Assembly: GCA_963839175.1 (NCBI GenBank)
Contig: CAWIUB010000041.1
Span: forward strand, 42,880-106,879
Direction: 5' to 3'
DNA: 64,000 nt
From: CAWIUB01 sp963839175
GTDB taxonomy: Bacteria; Actinomycetota; Actinomycetes; Mycobacteriales; Jatrophihabitantaceae
How positions within the stretch are numbered: the first letter of the stretch is position 1; each line of letters starts with the position of its first letter. The translations under genes were made by a program, and so were the position numbers. Positions 33,870 to 42,736 of this stretch are shown here, in pieces. Under the pieces are notes generated by a model. It was not told where the DNA came from, searched no databases, and saw only the letters and a list, made by a program, of their open reading frames with translations.

Positions 33870-35660
33870 ATGCCAACGACCGACGACCGCGCTGCGGACG
33901 CGGAAGTCGCCCCGGTCGTCGATGCCCAGCGGCCGATGAAGGCACCGGGCTGGCCGCACAACCCCGCGTTCGCGACGTGGGCGGCTCGCCTCGGGCCTCC
34001 GCTCGTGTACCTGTCAGCGGCGCTGTACTACTTCTGGAGCTTCCTCTCCGAACTGGGTGCGCAGATCCCGGGCGATGCCGATGGCGTCATCTACGCGTGG
34101 TTCTTCGAGTCCGTCGAACAGTCGGCTATCCACCTACACAACCCGCTGTTCACGACGGCGATGAACGCGCCCGACGGGGTCAACCTCATGTGGAACACCT
34201 CGCTGATCGCGGTCTGCGTACTGTGCATTCCGCTGACCGCGACCATCGGCGCGGTCAATACAACCGTGCTGGTGATGACGCTGGCCCCTGCCGTCTCGGC
34301 CACATGCGCCTACTACGCGCTGCGGCGGATCACCGGAACGGTCTGGGGTTCCGCGCTCGCTGCGTCGATCTACGGCTTCGGCCCGTTCTTCGTCGGCCAG
34401 AACGGGCACCTGCACTTGTCGTTCGCCTTCCTGCCGCCGCTGCTTCTGCTCGTCGGGTATGAGCTGCTGGTCACCCAGGACCGCACCCCGACGCGCACCG
34501 GCATCAAGCTAGGCGTCCTGGTCGGGGTGGGGCTGCTCGTGTCCGAGGAGATCGTGGCGCTCGCGGCAATCATCTCGGTGTTCGCAGTCGCGGTGCTCGC
34601 CGCGCTGTACCCGGCGCAGGTCCGAGGTCGGCTACGGTACGCGTCGCTGGGCACCGGGATTGGCGCGTTGGCCGCCCTCACGGTGGCCGGATATCCGCTC
34701 TGGTTCCAGTTCTTCGGCAGGCAATCGCTTTCGCACGGCCCAACATCGATGCAACGCCTCGACCTTGCCGGCATCGTGCGGCCGAGCGGCCTGCAGTTCT
34801 ACGCCTCGAACGCCAGCATCGAGGCCAACAAGTCCTTCTCTGCCATTCCGGTGGAGAACACCGGCTATTTGGGTTGGCCGCTGCTGATCCTGCTCGCGGC
34901 GCTGTGCATCTGGCTGATTGTCAGCCGCGATCGCTTCGGTTGGTGGTGGCTGGCCACCGCGCTGTTTACGGTCGCGCTGAGCCTAGGCACCCCGATGATG
35001 GTCAACGGGAGCGAGATTGGGGCGGGGTTGTGGTCGCTGTTCGCCGACCTCCCGTTGGCGGAGACCGTGGTTGCCGTGCGGTTCACGCTGATCACCACGC
35101 TGCTGGTCTCCCTACTGCTCGCCCGCGTGCTGTCGATGGCCCGCGGACGCGTGCTCCTGGCGCTGTCGGTTGCGGTTGTCGCCGCCTTGGTTCCGCTTCG
35201 TCCGTTCGGCCGGTACGAGACGGCTCTGCGCATCGATACCCCGCGCTTCTTCACAACGTCGGCTGTGGACACGATCGTCCCGGACTCGACCGTGCTGCTG
35301 CTGCCGCGCAGCACGCTGAACGTGAACCGTCAGGCAGCCGGAATGATGTGGCAGCTGCGATCGAACTTCCGGTTCAAGATCATCGACGGTTACGGTGTGT
35401 TCAGCATCGACAAGCAGATGAGTTACCTGGCCGCCGAGCAGGACTTTGCCCGGCTGCTGGAGAACGTCGGAGAGACCGGCCAGCTTCCGTCCGCGCAAGA
35501 CATCGCCGCGGCGCGGCCGTCGGTCGCAACGTCCGGAACCCGCTACATCGTGCTGAGCGACGAGCAGCAGAACCGGGCGCAGGTCCAGCAGGCGGCGCAA
35601 ATGCTCACCGGCTGCGCGTTCCGCCAGGTCGCGGACGTCGAACTCTGCGAGATTCCGTGA
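33870..35660 (+). CDS. Polytopic membrane protein, GT-C glycosyltransferase-like
   Basis: A 596-residue protein with about ten hydrophobic segments and a C-terminal soluble domain (GTRYIVLSDEQQNRAQVQQA...). The first external loop carries GDADGVIYAWFFESVEQSAI, with acidic residues placed like those of GT-C enzymes. Such proteins transfer sugars from lipid carriers outside the membrane. The donor and acceptor are unknown. It is inserted between proA and proB, and its last 56 bp overlap the end of proB on the opposite strand. Confidence 0.7.
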   Translation: MPTTDDRAADAEVAPVVDAQRPMKAPGWPHNPAFATWAARLGPPLVYLSAALYYFWSFLSELGAQIPGDADGVIYAWFFESVEQSAIHLHNPLFTTAMNAPDGVNLMWNTSLIAVCVLCIPLTATIGAVNTTVLVMTLAPAVSATCAYYALRRITGTVWGSALAASIYGFGPFFVGQNGHLHLSFAFLPPLLLLVGYELLVTQDRTPTRTGIKLGVLVGVGLLVSEEIVALAAIISVFAVAVLAALYPAQVRGRLRYASLGTGIGALAALTVAGYPLWFQFFGRQSLSHGPTSMQRLDLAGIVRPSGLQFYASNASIEANKSFSAIPVENTGYLGWPLLILLAALCIWLIVSRDRFGWWWLATALFTVALSLGTPMMVNGSEIGAGLWSLFADLPLAETVVAVRFTLITTLLVSLLLARVLSMARGRVLLALSVAVVAALVPLRPFGRYETALRIDTPRFFTTSAVDTIVPDSTVLLLPRSTLNVNRQAAGMMWQLRSNFRFKIIDGYGVFSIDKQMSYLAAEQDFARLLENVGETGQLPSAQDIAAARPSVATSGTRYIVLSDEQQNRAQVQQAAQMLTGCAFRQVADVELCEIP

Positions 35661-36759
35661 CTGCAAGCAACACGAGGTCGTCGCGGTGCACGACTTCCCG
35701 GCGGAACTCGACCGGAAGGTCGACAGTCTTTCGTCCGAGCAGCTCCGGAAGATCCGCGGAGTCGTAGCCGACGAGACCACGGGCGACGACCTCCCCTTGG
35801 GCAGTGACTAACTCGACCGGGTCGCCGCCGTCGAATTCCCCGCTGACGCTCGTGATTCCCGCCGGGAGCAACGAAGCGCGCCGCTGGACGACCGCCGCTA
35901 CCGCGCCCGGGTCGAGCACCAGGCGTCCGCGTGGGGTCGTTGCGTGACGCAGCCACAGCAGGCGCGCGCTCGTGCGCTCCCCGAACGGGTGAAACAGTGT
36001 CCCGTTCCCCCCGTCGAGCACCGACTCGACGTCGGCGGCGGAGCCTAGCAGCGTCGGAATACCAGCGCCTGTGGCAATCGCCGCAGCCTCGATCTTGGTG
36101 GTCATGCCGCCGGTGCCGACCCCACCACCCGCACGGCCGACGCGGACGGCCGCGAGATCGCCTATATCGCGAACCTCGCGCACCAGCTGCGCGCCCGGAC
36201 GGCGCGGGTCACCGCTATAGAGGCCGGCCACGTCCGACAGCAAGACGAGCGCATCGGACCGGACGAGATGCGCGACCAGGGCCGCCAGCCGGTCGTTGTC
36301 ACCGAAGCGGATCTCGTGAGTGGCGACCGTGTCGTTCTCGTTGACGACCGGGACGACGCCCAGCGCGAGCAGCCGCTCCAGAGTGCGGCTGGCGTTGCGG
36401 TAGTGGCCGCGCCGGTGCAGATCATCGGCGGTGAGCAGCACCTGGCCGACTTGCAGTCCGTGCCGGGCGAACGACACGGCGTACCGCTCGGCGAGCAACA
36501 GCTGCCCGACGCTGGCCGCCGCCTGCTGGGTCGCGAGATCGCGCGGCCGAGCCCGCAGACGCAGCGGCCCGATGCCCGCCGCGATCGCGCCGGACGAGAC
36601 GAGAACGATCTGGCGTCCGTCCCCGCGGCGCTTGGCCAGCGCATCGACGATCGCGTCCAGCCGATCCGGGTCGAGTCGTCCGCCCGAGGTCAACGACGAC
36701 GACCCGACCTTGACAACCGCGCGCCGTGCGGCCGCGATCGCGTCGCGGTGGATGGTCAT
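35605..36759 (-). CDS. proB: Glutamate 5-kinase
   Basis: A 384-residue kinase for the first step of proline synthesis. The amino-acid kinase domain (VVKVGSSSLTSGGRLD, VLVSSGAIAAGI, VNENDTVATHEIRFGDND, GTGGMTTKIEAA) is followed by a PUA domain (GRLVLDPGAVAAV...). ATG 36759 overlaps the obgE stop (ATGA). The 3' end overlaps the convergent membrane gene by 56 bp. Confidence 0.96.
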   Translation of the reverse strand: MTIHRDAIAAARRAVVKVGSSSLTSGGRLDPDRLDAIVDALAKRRGDGRQIVLVSSGAIAAGIGPLRLRARPRDLATQQAAASVGQLLLAERYAVSFARHGLQVGQVLLTADDLHRRGHYRNASRTLERLLALGVVPVVNENDTVATHEIRFGDNDRLAALVAHLVRSDALVLLSDVAGLYSGDPRRPGAQLVREVRDIGDLAAVRVGRAGGGVGTGGMTTKIEAAAIATGAGIPTLLGSAADVESVLDGGNGTLFHPFGERTSARLLWLRHATTPRGRLVLDPGAVAAVVQRRASLLPAGITSVSGEFDGGDPVELVTAQGEVVARGLVGYDSADLPELLGRKTVDLPVEFRREVVHRDDLVLLAVTESRRVRRPRPGGTRSR

Positions 36760-38186
36760 TCCCGTGCGTCCGACTCATCGCGGACGCGACGGGCCTTCTT
36801 GGCGGCCAGGCGTTCGAGGGCGCCGACCCGGGTCGGGCTCTCCAGCCGCTCGTCGGATCCCCGCCGGGTCGGCAGGTAGTCACCGTCGGCCACCCCTACG
36901 ACCGGCTCGAAGTCGAACGTCACATCACCGATGGTGACCGCGGCGCCCGGTTCGGCGCCGAGTCGGGCGAGTTCCGCCTCGACACCGAGGCGGGCGAGCC
37001 GATCGGCCAGATATCCAACGGCCTCGTCGTTGTCGAAGTTGGTCTGCCGGACCCAGCGATCGGGCTTGGCTCCACGGACCACGAAGCCGTCCCGGGTCGG
37101 CTCCACGACGAACCCGGCGTCGTCGACGGGCCGCGGTGTCAACACGATGCGTGCGGGCTCCGCTTGGGGCCGCGCCGTCCGATCAGCCTCGACCTCCGCG
37201 GCCAGCGCGAACGTCAGCTCGCGCAGGCCACCATGCGTCGCCGCGGAGATCTCGTAGACCCGCAGGCCACGTGCCTCGAGCTGCGGACGGACGAACGCCG
37301 CGAGCTCGGCGGCCTCCGGCACGTCGACCTTGTTCAGTGCGACCAGCCGGGGCCGGTCGAGCAAATCGCCGAGCGTGCCGCGATACTCGGCAAGCTCCGC
37401 CTCGATCGCGTCCAGATCGTTGACCGGGTCACGTCCCGGTTCGAGCGTGGCGCAGTCCAGGACGTGCAGCAACACCGCACAGCGCTCCACATGCCGCAGG
37501 AAGTCCAGGCCCAGCCCCTTGCCCCGCGCGGCGCCGGGGATCAAGCCGGGCACGTCGGCGATGGTGAACGTCACGTCGCCAGCGCTCACGACGCCCAGGT
37601 TGGGGACGAGCGTGGTGAACGGATAGTCAGCGATCTTCGGACGGGCCGCCGACATCGCCGCGACCAGCGACGACTTGCCCGCGCTGGGGTAACCCACCAG
37701 TCCCACGTCGGCCACGCTCTTGAGTTCGAGCACCACGTCGCGCGCCTCGCCCGGTTCGCCGAGCAGCGCGAAGCCGGGAGCTTTGCGCCGCTGCGAGGCC
37801 AGGGCCGCATTGCCGAGGCCGCCGCGCCCTCCTGCCGCTGCCACGAACCTGGTGCCCGCGCCGGTCAGATCGGCGAGCACTTCGCCGCGGTCGCCGAGCA
37901 CCACCGTGCCGTCGGGCACCTGCAACTCCAGGTCGGCACCCTCGGCGCCGCTGCGGTTGCTGCCGGCACCCTGCTTGCCGTTGCCCGCCTTTTGGTGCGG
38001 GTGGAAATGGAAGTCCAGCAGGGTGTGGATGTTCGGGTCGACGATCAGGATCACGTCACCGCCACGGCCACCGTTGCCACCGTCCGGGCCGCCGAGCGGC
38101 TTGAACTTCTCCCGGTGAATCGACGCGACGCCGTGACCGCCGTTTCCTGCGGCAAGGTGCAGCACGACGCGGTCGATGAACGCCAT
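36756..38186 (-). CDS. obgE: GTPase ObgE/CgtA
   Basis: A 476-residue large-subunit assembly GTPase. It has the Gly-rich Obg fold (GGNGGRGGDVILIVD), the G domain (VGYPSAGKSSLVAAMSAARP, DVPGLIPGA, NKVDV) and a C-terminal OCT domain, followed by a basic tail. It follows rpmA and is coupled to proB, the common obg-proB operon of actinobacteria. Confidence 0.97.
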   Translation of the reverse strand: MAFIDRVVLHLAAGNGGHGVASIHREKFKPLGGPDGGNGGRGGDVILIVDPNIHTLLDFHFHPHQKAGNGKQGAGSNRSGAEGADLELQVPDGTVVLGDRGEVLADLTGAGTRFVAAAGGRGGLGNAALASQRRKAPGFALLGEPGEARDVVLELKSVADVGLVGYPSAGKSSLVAAMSAARPKIADYPFTTLVPNLGVVSAGDVTFTIADVPGLIPGAARGKGLGLDFLRHVERCAVLLHVLDCATLEPGRDPVNDLDAIEAELAEYRGTLGDLLDRPRLVALNKVDVPEAAELAAFVRPQLEARGLRVYEISAATHGGLRELTFALAAEVEADRTARPQAEPARIVLTPRPVDDAGFVVEPTRDGFVVRGAKPDRWVRQTNFDNDEAVGYLADRLARLGVEAELARLGAEPGAAVTIGDVTFDFEPVVGVADGDYLPTRRGSDERLESPTRVGALERLAAKKARRVRDESDARE

Positions 38187-38209
38187 GTCGTGCCACCTCC
38201 ATCAACGAC

Positions 38210-38248
38210 GTGGGGCGGGCGCCGGGTGTGATCCCGGGCCCGCCCCAC
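38210..38248. terminator. Hairpin between rpmA and obgE
   Basis: An 11-bp perfect inverted repeat (GTGGGGCGGGC at 38210-38220, complement 38238-38248) in the 90-bp gap between rpmA and obgE. Without a U-tract it is more likely a processing or partial-termination hairpin that sets the ribosomal-protein to obgE ratio. Confidence 0.55.
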
Positions 38249-38276
38249 GCGGAACGTTCTGCTCGTGCCGGGTCGA

Positions 38277-38534
38277 CTATTCCCCAGCCGGGACGACGCT
38301 GACGACCTTGCGGCCGCGCGACTGGGCGAACTGCACGCTGCCCTCGACGAGCGCGAACAACGTGTCGTCGCCACCGCGGCCCACGCCGGCACCGGGGTGG
38401 AACTTCGTACCGCGCTGGCGGACGAGGATCTCGCCCGCGTTGACGGCCTGGCCGCCGAAACGCTTGACGCCGAGCCGCTGTGCGTTGGAGTCGCGGCCGT
38501 TACGCGAGCTGGACGCGCCCTTCTTGTGTGCCAT
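38277..38534 (-). CDS. rpmA: 50S ribosomal protein L27
   Basis: An 85-residue protein starting MAHKKGASSSRNGRDSNAQR, the canonical L27 start, with no N-terminal extension to be cleaved. L27 reaches the peptidyl-transferase centre. It follows rplU with a two-base gap. Confidence 0.98.
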   Translation of the reverse strand: MAHKKGASSSRNGRDSNAQRLGVKRFGGQAVNAGEILVRQRGTKFHPGAGVGRGGDDTLFALVEGSVQFAQSRGRKVVSVVPAGE

Positions 38535-38536
38535 CT

Positions 38537-38851
38537 CTACTTCCCTGCGCCTATCCCGGTGACCTTCAGCTGAGTCAGCTGCTGACGGTGACCCATCCGC
38601 TTGTGGTAGCGGGTCTTGTTCTTGTACTTGTGAATGCTGATCTTGGGGCCCTTGGTCTGCGTGACCACTTCGGCGGTGACGGCGACCTCGGCGAGCTCGG
38701 CCGCATCGTGAGTGACCGTTTCGCCGTCGACGAGCAGCACGGCCGGCAGGGCGACCTCGTCACCCGCGGCCGCATCGAGCTTCTCGACCGTGACGACGTC
38801 GCCGACAGCGACCTTGTACTGCTTGCCGCCGGTCTTGACGATGGCGTACAT
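38537..38851 (-). CDS. rplU: 50S ribosomal protein L21
   Basis: A 104-residue protein beginning MYAIVKTGGKQYKVAVGD and containing KYKNKTRYHKRMGHRQ, typical of L21. ATG 38851 is chosen although the frame stays open upstream, because the family starts there. Its leader holds a 7-bp hairpin that could be regulatory. Confidence 0.98.
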   Translation of the reverse strand: MYAIVKTGGKQYKVAVGDVVTVEKLDAAAGDEVALPAVLLVDGETVTHDAAELAEVAVTAEVVTQTKGPKISIHKYKNKTRYHKRMGHRQQLTQLKVTGIGAGK

Positions 38852-39024
38852 CGCGGACTTCCACTCCTCGAGACGATGTGCAGGTGCGCCGCGCGGACGC
38901 GAGTCCTGCGCACGCGATAACGGCCCACCACTAGATGGGCCGACGATCAGGATACGGCACCGCCCGCTTTCGCGGCAAAGCAGCTGCGCGCCGAGCCTCC
39001 CCCACCTCTTGGCTCCCCCACCTC
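38852..39024 (-). promoter_or_regulatory. rplU leader/promoter region with a hairpin
   Basis: Between the rne 3' hairpin and rplU. A 7-bp perfect stem CGGCCCA/TGGGCCG (38921-38942, eight-base loop) sits about 70 bp before the L21 start, close to where the transcript should begin. L21 operons in other bacteria have autoregulatory leaders, but I cannot match this one to a known class. Confidence 0.4.
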
Positions 39025-39074
39025 GAGTTGTTCGACCCACGGCAAGTTCGCGCCCGCCGCGGGTCGAACAACTC
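39025..39074. terminator. Large perfect hairpin after rne
   Basis: A 14-bp perfect inverted repeat (GAGTTGTTCGACCC at 39025-39038, complement at 39061-39074) with a 22-base loop, starting eight bases after the rne stop. There is no U-tract; it may stop transcription or protect the rne 3' end. Confidence 0.65.
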
Positions 39075-39081
39075 GGATTGG

Positions 39082-41775
39082 TCAAGAGCCGACGGTGACG
39101 CCCGGCGGGCCTGCGGGGCGGCTTGCGGCGCGCCTGCGGCGGGCTCGCCCGACCGGCTGCGACGCGCTCGCGGCGCCATCGGGTGATTCGGCCACCGCCG
39201 GGACCGCTGCCGGCTCTGCCGCCACCGCCGGCACCTCCGCCTCGGGCGCCTCGGAGGGCCGGCGCTCGGAGTCCTCGGCGGGCATCGGCTCGGGCGGCTC
39301 GGCGGGCATTGGCTCCGCTTCTGCGGCCGTCTGCTCAACCGCCTCGACGGTCATCGGCTCCGCTCGCGAGGTCGCCTGCTCATCTGCTTCGTCGTGCTGC
39401 CTCGCGGCTATCGCCGCCATCGCGGAGGCGGCTGCCCGGCGCTGCTCCTCGCTCGCGGGCGGCTCAGCCGGCTCGACCGGCTCGATCGACTTCCGGCCCC
39501 GCTTTGCCTTGCCGGTCTTCCTGCCCGCCGTACCGTCTGCGCCGGCTTCCGCATCCTTACGGTCGACCGGCTCGCTGTGGATGAGCACCCCGCGCCCGTT
39601 ACAGGCGGGACAGGTCTCGCTGAACGCCTCCAGCAGCCCCTCGCCCACTCGTTTGCGCGTCATCTGCACCAGGCCGAGCGAGGTCACCTCGGCGACCTGA
39701 TGCTTGGTGCGGTCTCGGCCCAACCCTTCGGTCAGCCTGCGGAGCACCAGCTCCCGGTTGCTCTCCAACACCATGTCGATGAAGTCGATCACGATGATGC
39801 CGCCGACGTCGCGCAGCCGCAGCTGACGCACGATCTCCTCGGCGGCTTCCAGGTTGTTGCGGGTCACCGTCTGCTCGAGGTTGCCGCCAGACCCCACGAA
39901 CTTGCCGGTGTTCACGTCGATCACCATCATCGCCTCGGTGCGGTCGATGACGATCGACCCGCCCGACGGCAACCAGACCTTTCGGTCCAGCGCCTTGGTC
40001 AGCTGCTCGTCGATCCGCAGGTCGTGGAACAGGTCCGACTCGCCTGTGTGCAAGCTGGCCCGCTCGGCAAGGTCCGGAGCGACGTCCGAGAGGTAGCCGG
40101 AAATGGTCCGCCACGCGTCGTCACCTTGGACGAGCAGTGTGCCGAAGTCTTCGTTGAAGACGTCGCGCACTACCCGAATCGCCAGATCCGGCTCGCCGTA
40201 GACGAGGCTCGGCGCCGACTTGGGCTGCGCGGCCTTGGCCGAGATCGTCTCCCACTGCGCCTTGAGTCGCTCGACGTCGCGGGTGAGATCGTCCTCGCTC
40301 GCGCCCTCGGCCGCGGTCCGCACGATCACACCGGCGTCCTCGGGCACGATCTTCTTGAGAATCTCCTTGAGCCGGTGCCGCTCGTTGTCCGGCAGCTTGC
40401 GGCTGATGCCCGTCATGGCGCCGCCCGGCACGTAGACGAGGAAGCGGCCGGGCAGCGAGACCTGGCTGGTCAGCCTGGCGCCCTTGTGCGCGATCGGGTC
40501 CTTGGTGACCTGGACGAGCACGGTGTCCCCGGGACTCAGCGCCGACTCGATCGCCCGCGCTTTACCCTCGAGTCCGGCGGCATCCCAGTTCACCTCTCCG
40601 GCGTACAGCACGCCGTTGCGCCCCTTGCCGATGTCGACGAACGCTGCCTCCATGCTGGGCAGTACGTTCTGCACGCGGCCGAGGTAGATGTTGCCTACGT
40701 AGGACGTGGTGCTTGCCCGGGTGACGTAGTGCTCCACGAGCACGCCGTCCTCGAGCACGGCGATCTGGGTCCGGTCGCCACGCTGTCGGACGGCCATCAC
40801 CCGGTCCACTGCCTCACGGCGGGCCAGGAATTCGGCCTCGGTCAGGATCGGCGGGCGCCGGCGGCTTGTCTCGCGCCCGTCTCGGCGGCGCTGGCGCTTT
40901 GCCTCCAGCCGGGTCGAGCCCTTCACGCCCCGCACGCCATCGCCCTGTTCGCGAGCGGTCTCCCGCACGTGCACGACGGTGTTCGGCGGGTCGTCGGGCA
41001 GCGTGACGTCCTCGGCGCCCTCGGCGACACGCCGGCGGCGCCGGCGCCGACGCCGCGCCGACGGGGTCTCCGCGGTGTCGTCCGGGGCCTCGCTCGTCGC
41101 CTCGGTGTCGGCAGCGTCGACCGCCACGTCGTTTGGCTGCGACTCGACCGTCTCGTCGACGCCCGGCTCGGCTGCGTCGCGAGCGCGTCCACGACCGCGG
41201 CGGCCCCGCCGCCGGCGGCGCCGAGCGACGCTGGCCTCCTCCGCCGCGGCCTCCCGGACCTCCTCGGGTTCTTCGACGTCCTCGACGTCGACGTCTGCGA
41301 CGGGCGCTACCGGCGTGGTCTCGACCTCAGCTCGAGGAAGTTCCGCCGCAGCAGTCGTTGCGCCGCGGCGACGGCGCGGCGCGGGTGCCTCCGGCGCTTC
41401 AGCGGGGGCGACGAACAGGACGCCGGGGGCGGCGAGCGTCGGCGGCGAGTGCGGCGAGTGCGGCGACTGGTCGGGCGCCGCACTCGCCGGCACGGCGGTG
41501 ATAACGGGTTCGGCCATGACGGCCGGCTTGCGCGGGCTTTTCTTCGCGGCCCGCTTGCGCGGGCTCGCCTCGGCCTCAGCGGCGGCTGAGTCGGGCAGCT
41601 TCTTGGCTGCCTTGCGGGGACGCACGGCCTTCGTCGGCGCGGCGCCGTCGGTGGCAGCGCTGGCCTTGCGTGCCAACGCTGTGCGGGCCTTCCTCGAGAC
41701 TGCGGCGTCGGATGCGACGTCGGTCACATCCGGCGCGATTGGTGGGCTGTCGGCTGGGTTATCGGGTTCGAGCAT
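39082..41775 (-). CDS. rne: Ribonuclease E/G family endoribonuclease
   Basis: An 897-residue protein. A long Ala/Pro/Arg-rich disordered N-terminal extension (about 330 residues, with an Arg run RRRRRRGRRGRGR) precedes the catalytic core: S1 domain (GNIYLGRVQNVLPSMEAAFV), DNase-I-like domain with VIDVNTG and GIIVIDFIDM metal-binding Asp residues, and the zinc-link CPACNGRG. A second disordered tail follows. N-terminal extensions are usual in actinobacterial RNase E. ATG 41775 is preferred; GTG 41787 is four codons earlier in the same frame. Confidence 0.95.
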   Translation of the reverse strand: MLEPDNPADSPPIAPDVTDVASDAAVSRKARTALARKASAATDGAAPTKAVRPRKAAKKLPDSAAAEAEASPRKRAAKKSPRKPAVMAEPVITAVPASAAPDQSPHSPHSPPTLAAPGVLFVAPAEAPEAPAPRRRRGATTAAAELPRAEVETTPVAPVADVDVEDVEEPEEVREAAAEEASVARRRRRRGRRGRGRARDAAEPGVDETVESQPNDVAVDAADTEATSEAPDDTAETPSARRRRRRRRRVAEGAEDVTLPDDPPNTVVHVRETAREQGDGVRGVKGSTRLEAKRQRRRDGRETSRRRPPILTEAEFLARREAVDRVMAVRQRGDRTQIAVLEDGVLVEHYVTRASTTSYVGNIYLGRVQNVLPSMEAAFVDIGKGRNGVLYAGEVNWDAAGLEGKARAIESALSPGDTVLVQVTKDPIAHKGARLTSQVSLPGRFLVYVPGGAMTGISRKLPDNERHRLKEILKKIVPEDAGVIVRTAAEGASEDDLTRDVERLKAQWETISAKAAQPKSAPSLVYGEPDLAIRVVRDVFNEDFGTLLVQGDDAWRTISGYLSDVAPDLAERASLHTGESDLFHDLRIDEQLTKALDRKVWLPSGGSIVIDRTEAMMVIDVNTGKFVGSGGNLEQTVTRNNLEAAEEIVRQLRLRDVGGIIVIDFIDMVLESNRELVLRRLTEGLGRDRTKHQVAEVTSLGLVQMTRKRVGEGLLEAFSETCPACNGRGVLIHSEPVDRKDAEAGADGTAGRKTGKAKRGRKSIEPVEPAEPPASEEQRRAAASAMAAIAARQHDEADEQATSRAEPMTVEAVEQTAAEAEPMPAEPPEPMPAEDSERRPSEAPEAEVPAVAAEPAAVPAVAESPDGAASASQPVGRARRRRAASRPAGPPGVTVGS

Positions 41776-41932
41776 GTGCTCGGTCACTCCGTTCGGCCTC
41801 CGGGCGCGGTGGCGCATCGGTGCGCGATCGCGGCCGCACGGAGGCGGTAGGGCGGGGCTCCGGTTGGAGCGCCGCGAAGTCTGCGGTGGGGGCCGTCGCG
41901 GCGCGAGACCGCGGCATGCTCCCGTGGTGGGG

Positions 41933-42736
41933 CTACAGCGACGGCTGCGTTGCCCGGTCACCGGCCAGCGGATCACCAACCAGATCGCCACCGCCCAGCG
42001 GGCCCTGCGCGAGTCGCACCGCCCGGTACCGACCGGGCGTTGGATCGAGGGCGAGACCGCCGACGGACCGCAACGCGGCAAGAACGTCGTCGGGCCGTAC
42101 GGCGGGCGTGAGCTGCCGGACGACCAGGTCCAGTATCGCATGCCGCGCCAGCGGCGCCCCATCCGACGCGCCCGTTGTATCAGGTTTGTCGGTATCCGAC
42201 CCGGGCGTGACCTCCGCCCGGAGCACGGCACCGCGCGCGTCGATGGTGCGCCGGCCGTCCTTGGTCAGCCGCTCGACCGGTGCCGCGGCGGCCGCGAGCA
42301 GCGCGGCTACCGCGTCACGCGCGGCGTCGACCGGGACGCCGGTCAGCTCGAGGCGCCAGGCCGACGCCATGATCCGGTCGGCCAGCGCGCCGCCAGTGGC
42401 CTCGACGGCCTCGACGATGTCCAGGCCGGTCGGCAGCGCTGCATCCAGCCGCGCCCCCAGATCCGCGACGTCCACCCGCTGCGCCAGGCCGATCTCCAGG
42501 TATTCGGCCTCGCTGGCTACCCCCGTCGGTGCGGCCCCGACGTAGGAGATCTTGGGGTGCGGCGTGAAGCCGGCCGAGTACGCCATCGGCACGTTCGCCC
42601 GGCGCAGAGCCCGCTCGAAGGCCCGGGCGAAGTCCCGATGCGAGGTGAAGCGCAGTCGTCCCCGCTTGGCGTAGCGGATCCGTACCCGCTGCACGACGGG
42701 CGCAGGCGGCGACCCGTCCGGCTGGCGTCTACTCAC
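41933..42736 (-). CDS. TIGR03936/DUF2344 radical-SAM-linked protein
   Basis: A 267-residue protein whose core reads RIRYAKRGRLRFTSHRDFAR and GFTPHPKISYV, characteristic of TIGR03936, a protein always paired with the TIGR03960 radical SAM enzyme. The GTG start overlaps the TIGR03960 stop as GTGA. The pair may modify RNA or protein; the substrate is not established. This half is intact whereas its partner is frameshifted. Confidence 0.88.
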   Translation of the reverse strand: MSRRQPDGSPPAPVVQRVRIRYAKRGRLRFTSHRDFARAFERALRRANVPMAYSAGFTPHPKISYVGAAPTGVASEAEYLEIGLAQRVDVADLGARLDAALPTGLDIVEAVEATGGALADRIMASAWRLELTGVPVDAARDAVAALLAAAAAPVERLTKDGRRTIDARGAVLRAEVTPGSDTDKPDTTGASDGAPLARHAILDLVVRQLTPAVRPDDVLAALRSVGGLALDPTPGRYRAVRLAQGPLGGGDLVGDPLAGDRATQPSL

